In this document: positions 48,255-56,147 of the stretch, in pieces
Layout of the letters: every line of letters begins with the position of its first letter
How positions within the stretch are numbered: position 1 is the first letter of the stretch
Virus record (IMG/VR): IMGVR_UViG_3300036760_000361
Span: 1 to 56,147 of that record
Source: a virus
Length of the DNA: 56,147 bases
Strand: one strand, 5' to 3'
Notes under the pieces: model-generated
Databases searched by the model: none
Told to the model about the DNA's origin: nothing
Seen by the model: only the letters and a program-made list of their open reading frames with translations
Made by a program: the position numbers and the translations under genes

Positions 48255-49229
48255 TTATTTTTTCTTAGCTGTCTCCTTTTCATAGACTTCCATAGCTTCA
48301 TTAAAAGCACCTTCAAAATCTTCTGCTTTCTTAGTACCGCTACCACCGATTGGTCTCTTTTTTGGATTAACAGCTTCCATTGATTCTAATTTTCTTTGTT
48401 TTTCTTCATCTGCCCTTATTTCCTCTTCTGTTTTTGCAGGAGCATTTTCGGGCATAAGTTCTTCTTTCTTTTTCAGGGGAATATTGTTGGCTTCTTTGTA
48501 TTTTGTTATCAAATCAATAACTTCCCCTGTGTTACCATCTTCCAATATTGCCTTATATTCTCTATGTTTTATTCCAGAGAGAGAATCTACCCATGCTTCA
48601 ATTTCAGGTCTATCGAAGTCAACCCCGTAATCTTCATGTGCATCAAGAATAGAAACTGCATGTTCCATTTCTTCGTTTGTTTCTTTTTCTTTTAAAAACC
48701 TTTGAACCTGCTCTTGGGTTGCTCCAAATTCTTCCCTAATTTTAGTAATAATAGATTCTATTAAAACATTTTGTTCTTTTTTCCTGAGTTTTGCTTCGTT
48801 CTTGGCAACAATATCATATTCTTCTAAGTATTTTATTAACTCAGGGTCTTCTTCGTCAAGTGGTTCGGGTTTAGGTTCTATCTTTAAATCAGGCTTAGGC
48901 TCTTTGAGTTTATTAATTTCTTCCTCTAAGGCCATCCTTCTTTTGGCTTCGCTTTCAAACATACCCTGTAGGGTTTTGTATTTCTGCTCAAAATCCCCTA
49001 CTTTGGGTGGTGTTTTTGGGCTTGGCTCTGGTTTAACCTCACCTTCCTTACCCTTAACATCTTCTTCCTTTTTAGCTTCACCTTCCTTATCTTCTGATTT
49101 AGATTCTCCTTCTGCTTTAGGTTCAGTAACTTCGGCTGCTTCTTCCTTGCCTTTTACTTCCCCTCCAACAGCTTCGGCAAATGCACCATCAAAAGTTTCT
49201 TCTGGTTTTAATTCTTTTTCTTCGGACAT
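48255..49229 (-). CDS. Scaffolding protein
   Basis: 324 aa, Glu/Lys-rich with long predicted coiled coil (FEQKYKTLQGMFESEAKRR, RKKEQNVLIESIITKIREEF). Low-complexity acidic N-terminus (EGESKSEDKEGEAKKEE) and a basic C-terminus with KKRPIGGSGTKKAEDFEGAF. Position directly before the major capsid gene and composition are those of scaffolds that direct capsid assembly. Confidence 0.75.
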   Translation of the reverse strand: MSEEKELKPEETFDGAFAEAVGGEVKGKEEAAEVTEPKAEGESKSEDKEGEAKKEEDVKGKEGEVKPEPSPKTPPKVGDFEQKYKTLQGMFESEAKRRMALEEEINKLKEPKPDLKIEPKPEPLDEEDPELIKYLEEYDIVAKNEAKLRKKEQNVLIESIITKIREEFGATQEQVQRFLKEKETNEEMEHAVSILDAHEDYGVDFDRPEIEAWVDSLSGIKHREYKAILEDGNTGEVIDLITKYKEANNIPLKKKEELMPENAPAKTEEEIRADEEKQRKLESMEAVNPKKRPIGGSGTKKAEDFEGAFNEAMEVYEKETAKKK

Positions 49230-49246
49230 TTTTTGTCTCCTTAATT

Positions 49247-49300
49247 AAAAAGGCTACGGAATCTCGGCTTTACCAAGCCCTTTCCATAGCCCGATTTTTT
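49247..49300 (-). terminator. Terminator-like hairpin directly upstream of scaffold gene
   Basis: On the minus strand GGCTATGGAA pairs with TTCCGTAGCC (ten bp, one G-U), enclosing a smaller GGCTT...AAGCC hairpin. TTTTTAATT follows, ending 18 bp before the scaffold ATG. It also lies between the 49652 promoter and the capsid genes. It looks intrinsic, so read-through, antitermination or RNA processing must be involved. Confidence 0.65.
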
Positions 49301-49336
49301 CGATACTATTTATATAAAAAACTAACTTAATTTCTG

Positions 49337-49355
49337 AGGGGGGTCAAGCCCCCCT
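49337..49355. other. GC-rich hairpin in capsid leader
   Basis: GGGGGG-TCAAG-CCCCCC plus a flanking A-T pair. The surrounding 49338-49440 is clearly richer in G+C than the rest of the genome. It forms a strong structure on either strand. No gene lies in 49301-49461. Confidence 0.6.
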
Positions 49356-49461
49356 TCTTATTTGAGTTTGCGAGACGCCTCCCGCTTTCCTCCCCCACTG
49401 AGGCTTGCGATTTGTCAGGGTAATTGTAGGATTCCCCTTGTTTGTCGCAACCTTTATCCTA

Positions 49462-49629
49462 TTATTCAAGAGCCTTTAGAACCTTCTCAAGAATTTTTCT
49501 CATTTGAGCCTTATCTTTAATCGTTTCCTCTTTCTTTAGATAAATTGATTTTCCATCTTCGAGACCAATAATTATCTTACCATAATAGCCATCCTCAAAA
49601 ACTACTTCTTTTTTAGCTAATTTTTGCAT
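49462..49629 (-). CDS. 55-aa leader-position protein
   Basis: Beta-rich front (VVFEDGYYGKIIIGLEDGKSI) and helical end (KAQMRKILEKVLKALE). Encoded 20-odd bases after the 49652 promoter and ahead of the GC-rich leader. No family recognised; could be a capsid-stage regulator or simply an extra gene. Confidence 0.55.
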   Translation of the reverse strand: MQKLAKKEVVFEDGYYGKIIIGLEDGKSIYLKKEETIKDKAQMRKILEKVLKALE

Positions 49630-49651
49630 AATTATCCCTCACGCTATATAT

Positions 49652-49681
49652 ATTATAACATATAAGGTAATTTTAAGTCAA
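49652..49681 (-). promoter_or_regulatory. Strong promoter of capsid segment
   Basis: Minus strand TTGACT (49681-49676), 18-base spacer, TATAAT (49657-49652), an almost perfect sigma-70-type promoter. It starts right after the stop of the 71-aa gene. Confidence 0.75.
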
Positions 49682-49683
49682 AA

Positions 49684-49899
49684 CTAATCCTTCTCAATGT
49701 ATTCAATTTTCCTTATAAGCTCATTAAGTTCTCTTATACCACCCTGATTTAGATATATTTCATCTATATGGGCAGTATCATTATGTTCCCTGAGACATGA
49801 AATCCTATATTTTAACAAATCTATGAACGCAAGCTTAGATTCGTAGCCCAATCCTCTTATTTTCTCAATAATTTTCTCTTTTTCAAGCTTGCTTTGCAT
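49684..49899 (-). CDS. 71-aa portal-downstream protein
   Basis: Helical protein (EKEKIIEKIRGLGYESKLAF, GIRELNELIRKIEYIEKD). It overlaps the portal stop by 17 bases. No family recognised. Confidence 0.6.
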   Translation of the reverse strand: MQSKLEKEKIIEKIRGLGYESKLAFIDLLKYRISCLREHNDTAHIDEIYLNQGGIRELNELIRKIEYIEKD

Positions 49900-51823
49900 T
49901 TTGACCCCCCTTAAGTGTATTTATTACTTCCAAATCGGACTTAATTCCAGTTCCAGCAGCTTTCGAATCCATGTGTGTAGCCTTAGCCCTGTCATAAAGT
50001 ATCTCAGAAGATAACTTTTCTTTTACCAGCCTGTCTAATTCTTCATCTCTTTGTGATGCCTGCTCTTTTGCTACTTCTTCGTCTGTTTTTATCCAGTCTG
50101 TTGGGTCTAAATCAAGTATTTTAGCCTTTTGTAGTAAAAATTTGCCAGGTTTTATATACATTCTCTCCTCTGGGGTCAACGTTTGTGTAAAATAAGCCAC
50201 ACGTTGGGTTAAAATTTCCTTGGAAAGAAGAGTTGTTACGCCCTTTGCCTCTGTCTGAAAGTCTCCTTTTATGTAATCTTTGTCATTATACATCATATTC
50301 CATTGATATAACGAATTTATTACGCTATTACTACAATCATCCCACTGTTTTACTATCTCCTTAACGGTGATTATCCTTGATGATGCCCTCATAGAAGCCT
50401 CACCTAAGCTCTGACGTGTTGGTTGCTCTATTTCTTCCTGTGGATAGAGTGCAAAAGAAATCTCCATTTCTCCCATTTCCTTAGATTTATCAACAATTTT
50501 TAGCAACTCAGAAACATGGGAATCAAATTGCAAAGACCTAACTGCTGGAATTTGAGCATCAATGCTTCTACCTGTCCTTTTCCATACCCTTCTGGCTCTA
50601 AAATCATCTGGGTCTTCGCCCTCTTCCAGTAAATCAGTGTTAACTTCTACTTGTGGTGCAGCACAAATCGCACCATTATCCAGTGTCATTCTCATTGCAG
50701 AACACATAGTTTGCTGGGTATCTCTTAAGATAGTAGGCAATCCAGTACCAAAAATGCTTGTTTCGTCCTTCTCAAAATAGAACAAATGATACAATGGTTC
50801 TATGTATTCACTTTTTTCTATTTTTATCACACGATTACCAAGGAGCCAAATATCGCACATAACTTCATCAACTTCAGTTTCTTCACTGATTAATCCAGCT
50901 TCCCTTAAATCATCAACATCAACATATCCATGTCTGGTATAAACTTCATACCTATTAGACCTCGTCGTATCCTTAAACTCATTAGTGTCCATCTGGTTGA
51001 GGTCTAATTCCCACTGCTCATACTTTGCATCACCTTTTGGGTTATCTCTTAGGTATGCAGTTATTACATCGCCATAGAATCTATCTTTTTTGGCAAGTTT
51101 CTTTAGTTGATGCTTTGTTAATATCATCCTTTCCCATTCAAATTCAAGGTTATCTTTTTCAGTAGTGTCCATATCGGGATAATAATCCCAAATTCTTGTA
51201 TTCTCAAAGTATGGAACATATACGTCTTTTGAAACTTGCTTATATTGTCCGTTTTCAATAACTATTTCATTTGATTTTGATTTTCTTGTTTGTATTCCCT
51301 TGATAATTCCAGTTCCATATTTTAAAGCAGAATTGATAGTCTCCTTCACAATATAATCATACTTAATATCTGCAAGCTGGTCTTCCATTTCCAATTCCAT
51401 TTCCTTGCATTTTTTTTCTGCAAGGTTCTTAATTGAAGAATCAACCAATTCCATTGAAGGTTCAAGACCAGACTTTTTTAGTTCTGCAATTATTCCAGTC
51501 AAATCCTCATTACTTACTGTAGGTTTTGGTGTTGGTTTTATTCCCCAGTTCTTATCATTATCTGGAATAATAATATTCTGCAATCCAGCCTTCCATTGAT
51601 GAATTTTAAATCTTGTATATTTAACAAATACCTTTGATGCATTTGGATGAATCTTTGCAAGAATTTCTGGGTCATATTGTCCCCTGGTCTGTCTTAATGA
51701 CCTTACCCATTCATCTTCCTTGGGACGTCTTAATAATTTAGTGTAATCAAGTTCCTTTTTATAATAAATACCAAGGTTATCTATTCTATCGTGCTGCTCT
51801 TTTATTAGACCATATAAATCCAT
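49883..51823 (-). CDS. Portal protein
   Basis: 646 aa. N-terminal MDLYGLIKEQHDRID, central WERMILTKHQLKKLAKK, FGTGLPTILRDTQQTMCSAM, RQSLGEASMRASSRI and a helical C-terminus match the family of podovirus-type portals (dodecameric ring for DNA entry). I start it at 51823 because GGAGGAAAGG sits just before that ATG; a longer frame to 51868 overlaps the 58-aa gene. Confidence 0.8.
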   Translation of the reverse strand: MDLYGLIKEQHDRIDNLGIYYKKELDYTKLLRRPKEDEWVRSLRQTRGQYDPEILAKIHPNASKVFVKYTRFKIHQWKAGLQNIIIPDNDKNWGIKPTPKPTVSNEDLTGIIAELKKSGLEPSMELVDSSIKNLAEKKCKEMELEMEDQLADIKYDYIVKETINSALKYGTGIIKGIQTRKSKSNEIVIENGQYKQVSKDVYVPYFENTRIWDYYPDMDTTEKDNLEFEWERMILTKHQLKKLAKKDRFYGDVITAYLRDNPKGDAKYEQWELDLNQMDTNEFKDTTRSNRYEVYTRHGYVDVDDLREAGLISEETEVDEVMCDIWLLGNRVIKIEKSEYIEPLYHLFYFEKDETSIFGTGLPTILRDTQQTMCSAMRMTLDNGAICAAPQVEVNTDLLEEGEDPDDFRARRVWKRTGRSIDAQIPAVRSLQFDSHVSELLKIVDKSKEMGEMEISFALYPQEEIEQPTRQSLGEASMRASSRIITVKEIVKQWDDCSNSVINSLYQWNMMYNDKDYIKGDFQTEAKGVTTLLSKEILTQRVAYFTQTLTPEERMYIKPGKFLLQKAKILDLDPTDWIKTDEEVAKEQASQRDEELDRLVKEKLSSEILYDRAKATHMDSKAAGTGIKSDLEVINTLKGGQNAKQA

Positions 51824-51824
51824 T

Positions 51825-52001
51825 TTACCTTTCCTCCATACAGCCATCACATTCTTCTTTTTTATCACACGCTTTTAATTCACAAGTATTACAGAATGTT
51901 TTTCTAAATATTTTATCATAATTTTTATCATATAATTTTGTCTTTGGGGTTATTTTCCAGTCTCTTTTGTTAAACCCAAATTTCCCAAGGTCTTCTTTCA
52001 T
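51825..52001 (-). CDS. 58-aa Cys-rich protein between terminase and portal
   Basis: CNTC-x4-C (residues about 37-45) and C-x2-C (about 51-54) form a zinc-binding module after a basic start (KRDWKITPKTKLYDK). AGGAGG upstream. Position suggests a packaging accessory; no family recognised. Confidence 0.6.
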   Translation of the reverse strand: MKEDLGKFGFNKRDWKITPKTKLYDKNYDKIFRKTFCNTCELKACDKKEECDGCMEER

Positions 52002-52004
52002 AAC

Positions 52005-53417
52005 CTAATATCCTCCTATGCTTGGAACAATATATGTACTCTTCTTTTTATTTAAACTTTGTCTTCTGCTCATTTTTTCCATTAAATTTCTGTAATATAA
52101 TGCTGCATACGATAATGCTTCCATTATATGCGAATATCTATTTTTCTTAGGGATGCCCCTCTTGTCCTTAACATATCCAGCATTAAATGCACGCCTTATA
52201 GTTTTACACGTTGGTGAACATTGTAATGCTGGTTTTCCATATTCCTTTAGGTCTTGCAAGAAGAAATTAATTGCATCTATTCTTGCAGTAGGTGAATTAC
52301 TGGAGGCAAGTTGAACATACCATCCTTCCTTGGACAAGACCTGAAAGCATGTTCTTTCATCTACTTGACTTCTAACCTTAACAGCATTTGGGTCTCCAAT
52401 AATGATGACTTTTGCATCTCTATATTTCTGTATCAATAATGGTTTTAATTTATTTTTTATAAATCTCTCTACTCCCATTTCTTCACTTACTAATTCATCT
52501 AATATATTAAAATTACCTAATGGATTAAATTGAGTAATAGCACAAGCTGGAGTTAATCCAAAGTCAAATCCTATTACTAAATCAAATCCCCTTAGAAAAC
52601 CTATCTCTTCCTTTGCCATGTGCAGATGGTCAACCCATGTTGCACCAAATACAGGTTCACCTTCCCTTACAAATCCATATTGATTCTCAAGATAAACCTT
52701 AACAAAATCCGCATCCTTACCATGCAGCATATTTTCATAATATCCAGGTTGAAGATTTTTTACATTCTCCGATTCTGGAGACAATGCCGATGGCTGAATA
52801 AACTGTTCCCATCCCTCTGGTGGTGGTTTTTCTCCATCAAAAATCTCATGCCACCAAGAATCTTCATCTGGTGCATTTGTGTCCATTATAATTCCATATC
52901 TCGTAGCACCACCATCTCTCATGGATGGATACCTTGGTATACGGGAATCTATTAAATCTATAATTCCTTTCGGAACTTCCCTGGCTTCATTTATCCACGC
53001 ACCAGTCATTTCAACAGAAAGAAGATTCCCAATATCGTCTTCGTCATCTAATGCTCTGAAGCAAAATTCTATTTCTGTATCTTTAAATTTAGTTATAAGA
53101 TAATTTTTATCTGTTCTATTATAATGACCAAATAATTTTTCTGGTAACCAATGGAATACAGTCCTTATAGTTGAATCTTTGAGCTGGCGGTAGGAATTTC
53201 TTACTATAAACCATCTTGTCCTTCTTACTCCATCCACTGGCGATGGTTGCTGTTGAAGTCCTAATCTTACGAGTTCCCAGACCATGGCTGATGATTTTCC
53301 AGAACCAATAACTCCCCTAACCCCACGAACCCTTGCCTTTGATTCAGCAAATCGCTTTAGTGTTGGAACATCATCATAGGAGTATACTATTATATTTTTA
53401 TTTTCAGTTTCTTCCAT
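52005..53417 (-). CDS. terL: Large terminase subunit (DNA packaging motor)
   Basis: 470 aa. ATPase: Walker A GVIGSGKS at residues 35-42, Walker B-type TGAWINEARE near 138-147. Nuclease: D285 in IGFDFGLTPACAIT, D342 in IIGDPNAVKV and a final His/Glu region (KNRYSHIMEALSYAALY). All three metal-site segments are present, so it should be an active packaging ATPase and headful or site-specific nuclease. It follows the putative small subunit by one base. Confidence 0.9.
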   Translation of the reverse strand: MEETENKNIIVYSYDDVPTLKRFAESKARVRGVRGVIGSGKSSAMVWELVRLGLQQQPSPVDGVRRTRWFIVRNSYRQLKDSTIRTVFHWLPEKLFGHYNRTDKNYLITKFKDTEIEFCFRALDDEDDIGNLLSVEMTGAWINEAREVPKGIIDLIDSRIPRYPSMRDGGATRYGIIMDTNAPDEDSWWHEIFDGEKPPPEGWEQFIQPSALSPESENVKNLQPGYYENMLHGKDADFVKVYLENQYGFVREGEPVFGATWVDHLHMAKEEIGFLRGFDLVIGFDFGLTPACAITQFNPLGNFNILDELVSEEMGVERFIKNKLKPLLIQKYRDAKVIIIGDPNAVKVRSQVDERTCFQVLSKEGWYVQLASSNSPTARIDAINFFLQDLKEYGKPALQCSPTCKTIRRAFNAGYVKDKRGIPKKNRYSHIMEALSYAALYYRNLMEKMSRRQSLNKKKSTYIVPSIGGY

Positions 53418-53914
53418 TATTCTACTTTCTCTCCATCAACCTCAACTTTAACATTCTGTTCTTTATTTAAACCTATTATATTTACAATAACCCCCTGCTT
53501 TTGTTCTTGCTCTGGTCTGGACATCTCAGCCTTCAATAAACTAATTAAGAGTTTATAATATTCCTTTCTGTTGTTATTCACTAACTTACCTTCTTCATTT
53601 ACATATCCAGTTACCCACGAAACCAATTCATCTACACCACCACTTTTTTCAAAAGCATCAATAAATGCTTGCTTGACAAGATTTGATGCTGACCTTATAT
53701 CTGTCATTAATGCATCAACTTTTTCCTTGACTGTTTTATCAATGCTTTCATCAATACGCTTATCCACTTCCTTGGAAAGACCATCTACTTTTTCCTCAAT
53801 CTGTCTGGTCTTTTCATCAAGGAGTTTCTTACGTCTTGCTTCTCTTGCTTTCTCTATATTTTTTATTCTCCAGCTTGGTATAATCGGTTTAACTGGAACT
53901 ACATCGTTTGACAT
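53417..53914 (-). CDS. Small terminase subunit, probable
   Basis: 165 aa. C-terminal LVKQAFIDAFEKSGGVDELV and NNRKEYYKLLISLLKAEM is typical of small terminase-like proteins. A helical, charged N-terminus (IEEKVDGLSKEVDKRID) may form the oligomer ring. Adjacent to terL with a one-base overlap. DNA recognition itself is not proven by a motif. Confidence 0.65.
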   Translation of the reverse strand: MSNDVVPVKPIIPSWRIKNIEKAREARRKKLLDEKTRQIEEKVDGLSKEVDKRIDESIDKTVKEKVDALMTDIRSASNLVKQAFIDAFEKSGGVDELVSWVTGYVNEEGKLVNNNRKEYYKLLISLLKAEMSRPEQEQKQGVIVNIIGLNKEQNVKVEVDGEKVE

Positions 53915-53926
53915 TAACTATAACCC

Positions 53927-54349
53927 CTACAATAAAATTGCACCAATTATTGCACCTAACCCCATAAAACTCAATGCATCTGTAACCTTACTAAAAAATG
54001 ATGGCTTTGAATTTTTTATCATTTCGCCATATAAATCCTTCTGTGTTTTGAGAAGATTATCATATTCTTTATTAGTTTTTTCAAGGACATTAATTTGCTT
54101 ATCCTTGAGTTCGATAACCTGTTTAAGCAAATCAATCTGTTTTTCGAGTTCATTGTTTCCTTCCTTAAGCAATGCATTTTCTTTTTCCATTATTTTTGCT
54201 TTTTCCAATTCAACAACAATATTTCCTGCTGTTTGCTGGTCAAAACAAATATCGTCTGACGCAGCACATTTACCAATACATAACAATAGAAAAAGTATAA
54301 CAGCCATTAATATATATGCACCTATATAATTATTTGGTCGCATATCCAA
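53927..54349 (-). CDS. 140-aa membrane coiled-coil protein, spanin-like
   Basis: N-terminal membrane segment (residues 9-26), Cys at 24 and 35, then about 80 residues of coiled coil (ENALLKEGNNELEKQIDLL) and a C-terminal hydrophobic helix (LSFMGLGAIIGAILL). This two-anchor layout fits a unimolecular spanin or other lysis factor. Overlaps the next upstream gene by 20 bases. Confidence 0.55.
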   Translation of the reverse strand: MDMRPNNYIGAYILMAVILFLLLCIGKCAASDDICFDQQTAGNIVVELEKAKIMEKENALLKEGNNELEKQIDLLKQVIELKDKQINVLEKTNKEYDNLLKTQKDLYGEMIKNSKPSFFSKVTDALSFMGLGAIIGAILL

Positions 54350-54671
54350 GCCTCCCGAACCTTTCCTTTATTTCATTTACGCTACTCGGCGGTTTAATGT
54401 TATGTTCCTGTTGTTCCAATGCACTAAGTTTTTTCTTGAGATTATTATACTTTTTTTGACTTTCAGATAATTGGGCTTTAATTAATTCAACCTTTCCATT
54501 CAACTCAATTATCTTATCATTCTTTTCTTTTAAAATTTCCTTTTCTCTATTTTCAACAATATAATCTATGAGCTTTAGGTCTGGTCTATATTTCATATAG
54601 GAACCAACTATAAGAAATAATGCTATGAAAGCAATTAATATATATATTATCTTCATCTTAATAAAACCCAT
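54330..54671 (-). CDS. 113-aa Rz-like inner-membrane spanin candidate
   Basis: Single membrane helix (KIIYILIAFIALFLIVG), then a coiled coil (IIELNGKVELIKAQLSESQK) and a Pro-containing C-terminus IKPPSSVNEIKERFGRLGY. This matches i-spanin architecture (Rz-type). The first Met or Met6 may be the start. Together with the 140-aa protein it suggests a diderm host. Confidence 0.6.
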   Translation of the reverse strand: MGFIKMKIIYILIAFIALFLIVGSYMKYRPDLKLIDYIVENREKEILKEKNDKIIELNGKVELIKAQLSESQKKYNNLKKKLSALEQQEHNIKPPSSVNEIKERFGRLGYATK

Positions 54672-54675
54672 CCTT

Positions 54676-54783
54676 TTATTTTTTTATTTTTATTGATTCT
54701 AATATACTTAATTTTGAATGTATCTTATTAATCTCAGATTTAACCTCTACCTGTTCCTTACTTCTTTTGCTATTCTTTTTCAT
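54676..54783 (-). CDS. 35-aa basic microprotein
   Basis: MKKNSKRSKEQVEVKSEINK then a helix. Overlaps the preceding gene by 14 bases; the ribosome binding site is weak, so it may be spurious. Confidence 0.35.
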   Translation of the reverse strand: MKKNSKRSKEQVEVKSEINKIHSKLSILESIKIKK

Positions 54784-55156
54784 ATCTCAATTTTGAAAGA
54801 TTATCAATTCTCGTGGTAATACTTTCAAGTCCTCCTTTCACGGTTCTATAAAGTTCTGCCATATCATTTCTATGTATATTTTCAAGCCTATCTGTCTGCC
54901 TTCTAAGTTCCGCACACGTTGCATATTTTTCTGGAAACATTTTATGACATTCATAACATTCAACTTTAAATTTGTCAAATTCTGCCTTTACTACAAAATG
55001 CTCATCATGTAATTCTCTATTCTTAACTTGAAAATCCCTAAAGGTTTTTTCAGTAACAAATTTTAAATCCGAAACCTTTTTAAGAAACAAGCCAACTATA
55101 ACCGCAAGCACACTTCCCATTATAGGATAAATCATGGGACTTAACCAAGTAGGCAT
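54770..55156 (-). CDS. 128-aa membrane-anchored coiled-coil protein, holin-like
   Basis: Membrane segment at residues about 9-28 (YPIMGSVLAVIVGLFLKKV), then charged helices and a CYECHKMFPEKYATC cluster (C-x2-C-x8-C with His), unusual for a holin. It overlaps the endolysin end by 16 bases. A holin or antiholin/regulator is possible; the metal-like cluster is odd. Confidence 0.55.
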   Translation of the reverse strand: MPTWLSPMIYPIMGSVLAVIVGLFLKKVSDLKFVTEKTFRDFQVKNRELHDEHFVVKAEFDKFKVECYECHKMFPEKYATCAELRRQTDRLENIHRNDMAELYRTVKGGLESITTRIDNLSKLRYEKE

Positions 55157-55815
55157 TTATACTTCCCTGCTTTTTTGATTACTAATTCAGGATATTCATT
55201 TCTCATCTTACCGAGTTCCCTGCCATATAGTAATTTTTTTTCATAATTCATTTCCACAGAATCAAGACCATCAAACCACTTATCGGGCTGGCAACCTAAA
55301 GTCTGTTTGCATAATGCTCTTCTTTGTATCACTGTACCAGTTCCAGCATTATAGCAAACCAAAGCACCAGCCCATTTGTCTATGGTGGTTTTCATAAATT
55401 TCATTTTAGTGAAATTACTTTTATCTGTCAGAACTAAATAAATAAATTGATACCTTGCCTCAAAACGATTTTCCCAACTCCACGCAGATAATGCCTTGAT
55501 ATTCTTTTTTGCTTCAAGAAAATTATTGAATCTATCTGTTACTGTAATCTGAGCAAAACCAAATCCATATTCCCTTGATGTTTTTAGTTCTGCCCTGATA
55601 ATCCATCGGCTTTCTTGCTCTGTTTGTCCAAGCATATAATGTTCACTCTTTACGTCTGTCCAGTATTTATGAACAACTTCCTGGAATATATGTGTATATG
55701 GCTTTGCTTTTTCCAGCATAGTTGCAGAAAATGATTGCTCAACCCATACTATAAGCCATAGAAATATCACTATCCCAGTAACAATAACCCATACTTTTAA
55801 TGACTCTTTATTCAT
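55141..55815 (-). CDS. SLT-type endolysin with N-terminal membrane anchor
   Basis: The lysozyme-like transglycosylase domain shows E68-S69 (TEQESRW), GFGFAQI at 84-90 and CYNAG at 154-158, the classic SLT triad. Residues 9-27 form a hydrophobic signal/anchor, so it may be a secreted or signal-arrest-release endolysin acting on murein. It is coupled to the 49-aa gene (ATGA) upstream and to a membrane protein downstream, forming a lysis cassette. Confidence 0.8.
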   Translation of the reverse strand: MNKESLKVWVIVTGIVIFLWLIVWVEQSFSATMLEKAKPYTHIFQEVVHKYWTDVKSEHYMLGQTEQESRWIIRAELKTSREYGFGFAQITVTDRFNNFLEAKKNIKALSAWSWENRFEARYQFIYLVLTDKSNFTKMKFMKTTIDKWAGALVCYNAGTGTVIQRRALCKQTLGCQPDKWFDGLDSVEMNYEKKLLYGRELGKMRNEYPELVIKKAGKYKCLLG

Positions 55816-55961
55816 TTCTTATCCTTGATTTCCCATCTATGCTCTATGACTTTAAATACCCAATGATTTCCTGTGATATGTACCCAGCCATATTTACAGT
55901 AATGTATCTTCCAAAACTTTCCACAGCTTTCCTTGTGTATACATTCAATACTTTCTCTCAT
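55812..55961 (-). CDS. 49-aa basic Cys/His/Trp protein before endolysin
   Basis: RESIECIHKESCGKFWKIHY and CKYGWVHITGNHWVF: many Cys, His and Trp. Its start overlaps the 73-aa gene and its stop overlaps the endolysin start. The left window end carries only its first 14 codons (1-42). No family recognised. Confidence 0.6.
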   Translation of the reverse strand: MRESIECIHKESCGKFWKIHYCKYGWVHITGNHWVFKVIEHRWEIKDKK

Positions 55962-56147
55962 CGAAATATTTATCACACTTTCCTAAGGGATTTACTTCAT
56001 GTGGTAAATACGCCTCTCCGAAACGATGAAGCCTATATAGTCTGCACCCTAGACCCGCATAGGTTTCGTGATAACTACAATTTAAACAACATTCTAAATC
56101 CTGAATAATATAATTTTCTCTTTCATCAATCTCAAATTTTTCTTCTT
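55920..56147. repeat. Right copy of the terminal overlap
   Basis: Matches 1-228 with one difference (C at 56047, T at 128). It confirms circularity, and the single synonymous change suggests a mixed population or an error. Confidence 0.9.
55945..56147 (-). CDS. Truncated second copy of the 73-aa gene
   Basis: Same protein as 26-247 but cut at its N-terminus by the window end. It is an overlap artefact, not a second gene. Confidence 0.85.
   Translation of the reverse strand, partial: EEKFEIDERENYIIQDLECCLNCSYHETYAGLGCRLYRLHRFGEAYLPHEVNPLGKCDKYFDERKY

Overview
The window is essentially one complete genome of a small-virion, tailed (podovirus-like) double-stranded DNA phage. It is about 55.9 kb as a circle and AT-rich (by eye about one third G+C). 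The first 228 bases recur at the right end (55920-56147) with one mismatch, and the minus-strand operon reads straight across the join, so the molecule is circular or circularly permuted. Capsid identity rests on an N4-gp56-type major capsid protein, a portal, a large terminase, a head-tail connector and a very large (1769 aa) putative internal virion protein. I see no sheath, no tape-measure gene of siphovirus type and no integrase, RNA polymerase, DNA polymerase, tRNA or CRISPR array. The host is probably a diderm bacterium: there is a spanin-like membrane coiled-coil protein next to a membrane-anchored lytic transglycosylase, and two sites match the sigma-54 consensus. Strong AGGAGG ribosome binding sites and TTGACA/TATAAT promoters indicate reliance on host RNA polymerase. 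The host taxon cannot be named from sequence alone.

Layout. (1) About 1.63-3.64 kb is a 2-kb non-coding divergent control region. It holds four copies of an 18-bp palindrome (TACRCACTATAGTGYGTA), CAAwwttACCACA iterons, hairpins, long AT-rich degenerate repeats and promoters facing both ways. (2) Plus strand, 3.64-24.65 kb, is the early/middle region of about 60 mostly tiny, overlapping genes. It starts with an unusual cluster (SprT-like metalloprotease, radical SAM enzyme, HhH-glycosylase-like protein, JAMM peptidase) and two left-handed-beta-helix repeat proteins. The replication and recombination set follows: CHC2/Toprim primase, SSB, dNTP pyrophosphohydrolase-like protein, ERF annealase, Cas4-like nuclease, O-like initiator, DnaB-like helicase, metallophosphoesterase, deoxyribosyltransferase-like protein, HNH nuclease and a DUF4326 protein interrupted by UGA. 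A second cluster of three palindromes precedes a strong promoter at 12.2 kb. (3) A bidirectional terminator at 24.73-24.76 kb separates the convergent operons. (4) Minus strand, running from 1.63 kb through the circle join and down to 24.78 kb, is the late operon. In transcription order it carries small Zn-ribbon and membrane proteins, lysis genes, terminase, portal, capsid genes, connector and tail proteins, internal virion proteins and fibre/receptor modules.

How it fits together. Host sigma-70-type promoters (and perhaps sigma-54) would launch the early operon. An unidentified factor binding the 18-bp palindromes could co-ordinate the control region and the 12.2-kb promoter. Replication probably uses the host DNA polymerase recruited by the phage initiator, helicase and primase. 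The late operon has one strong promoter at its head and another just upstream of the capsid genes, where a terminator-like hairpin sits 18 bp before the scaffold gene.

Most interesting points: a UGA codon exactly at the conserved Cys of a DUF4326 protein followed by a SECIS-like hairpin; the radical-SAM/HhH/JAMM/SprT cluster; the palindrome network; and two perfect sigma-54 consensus sites.
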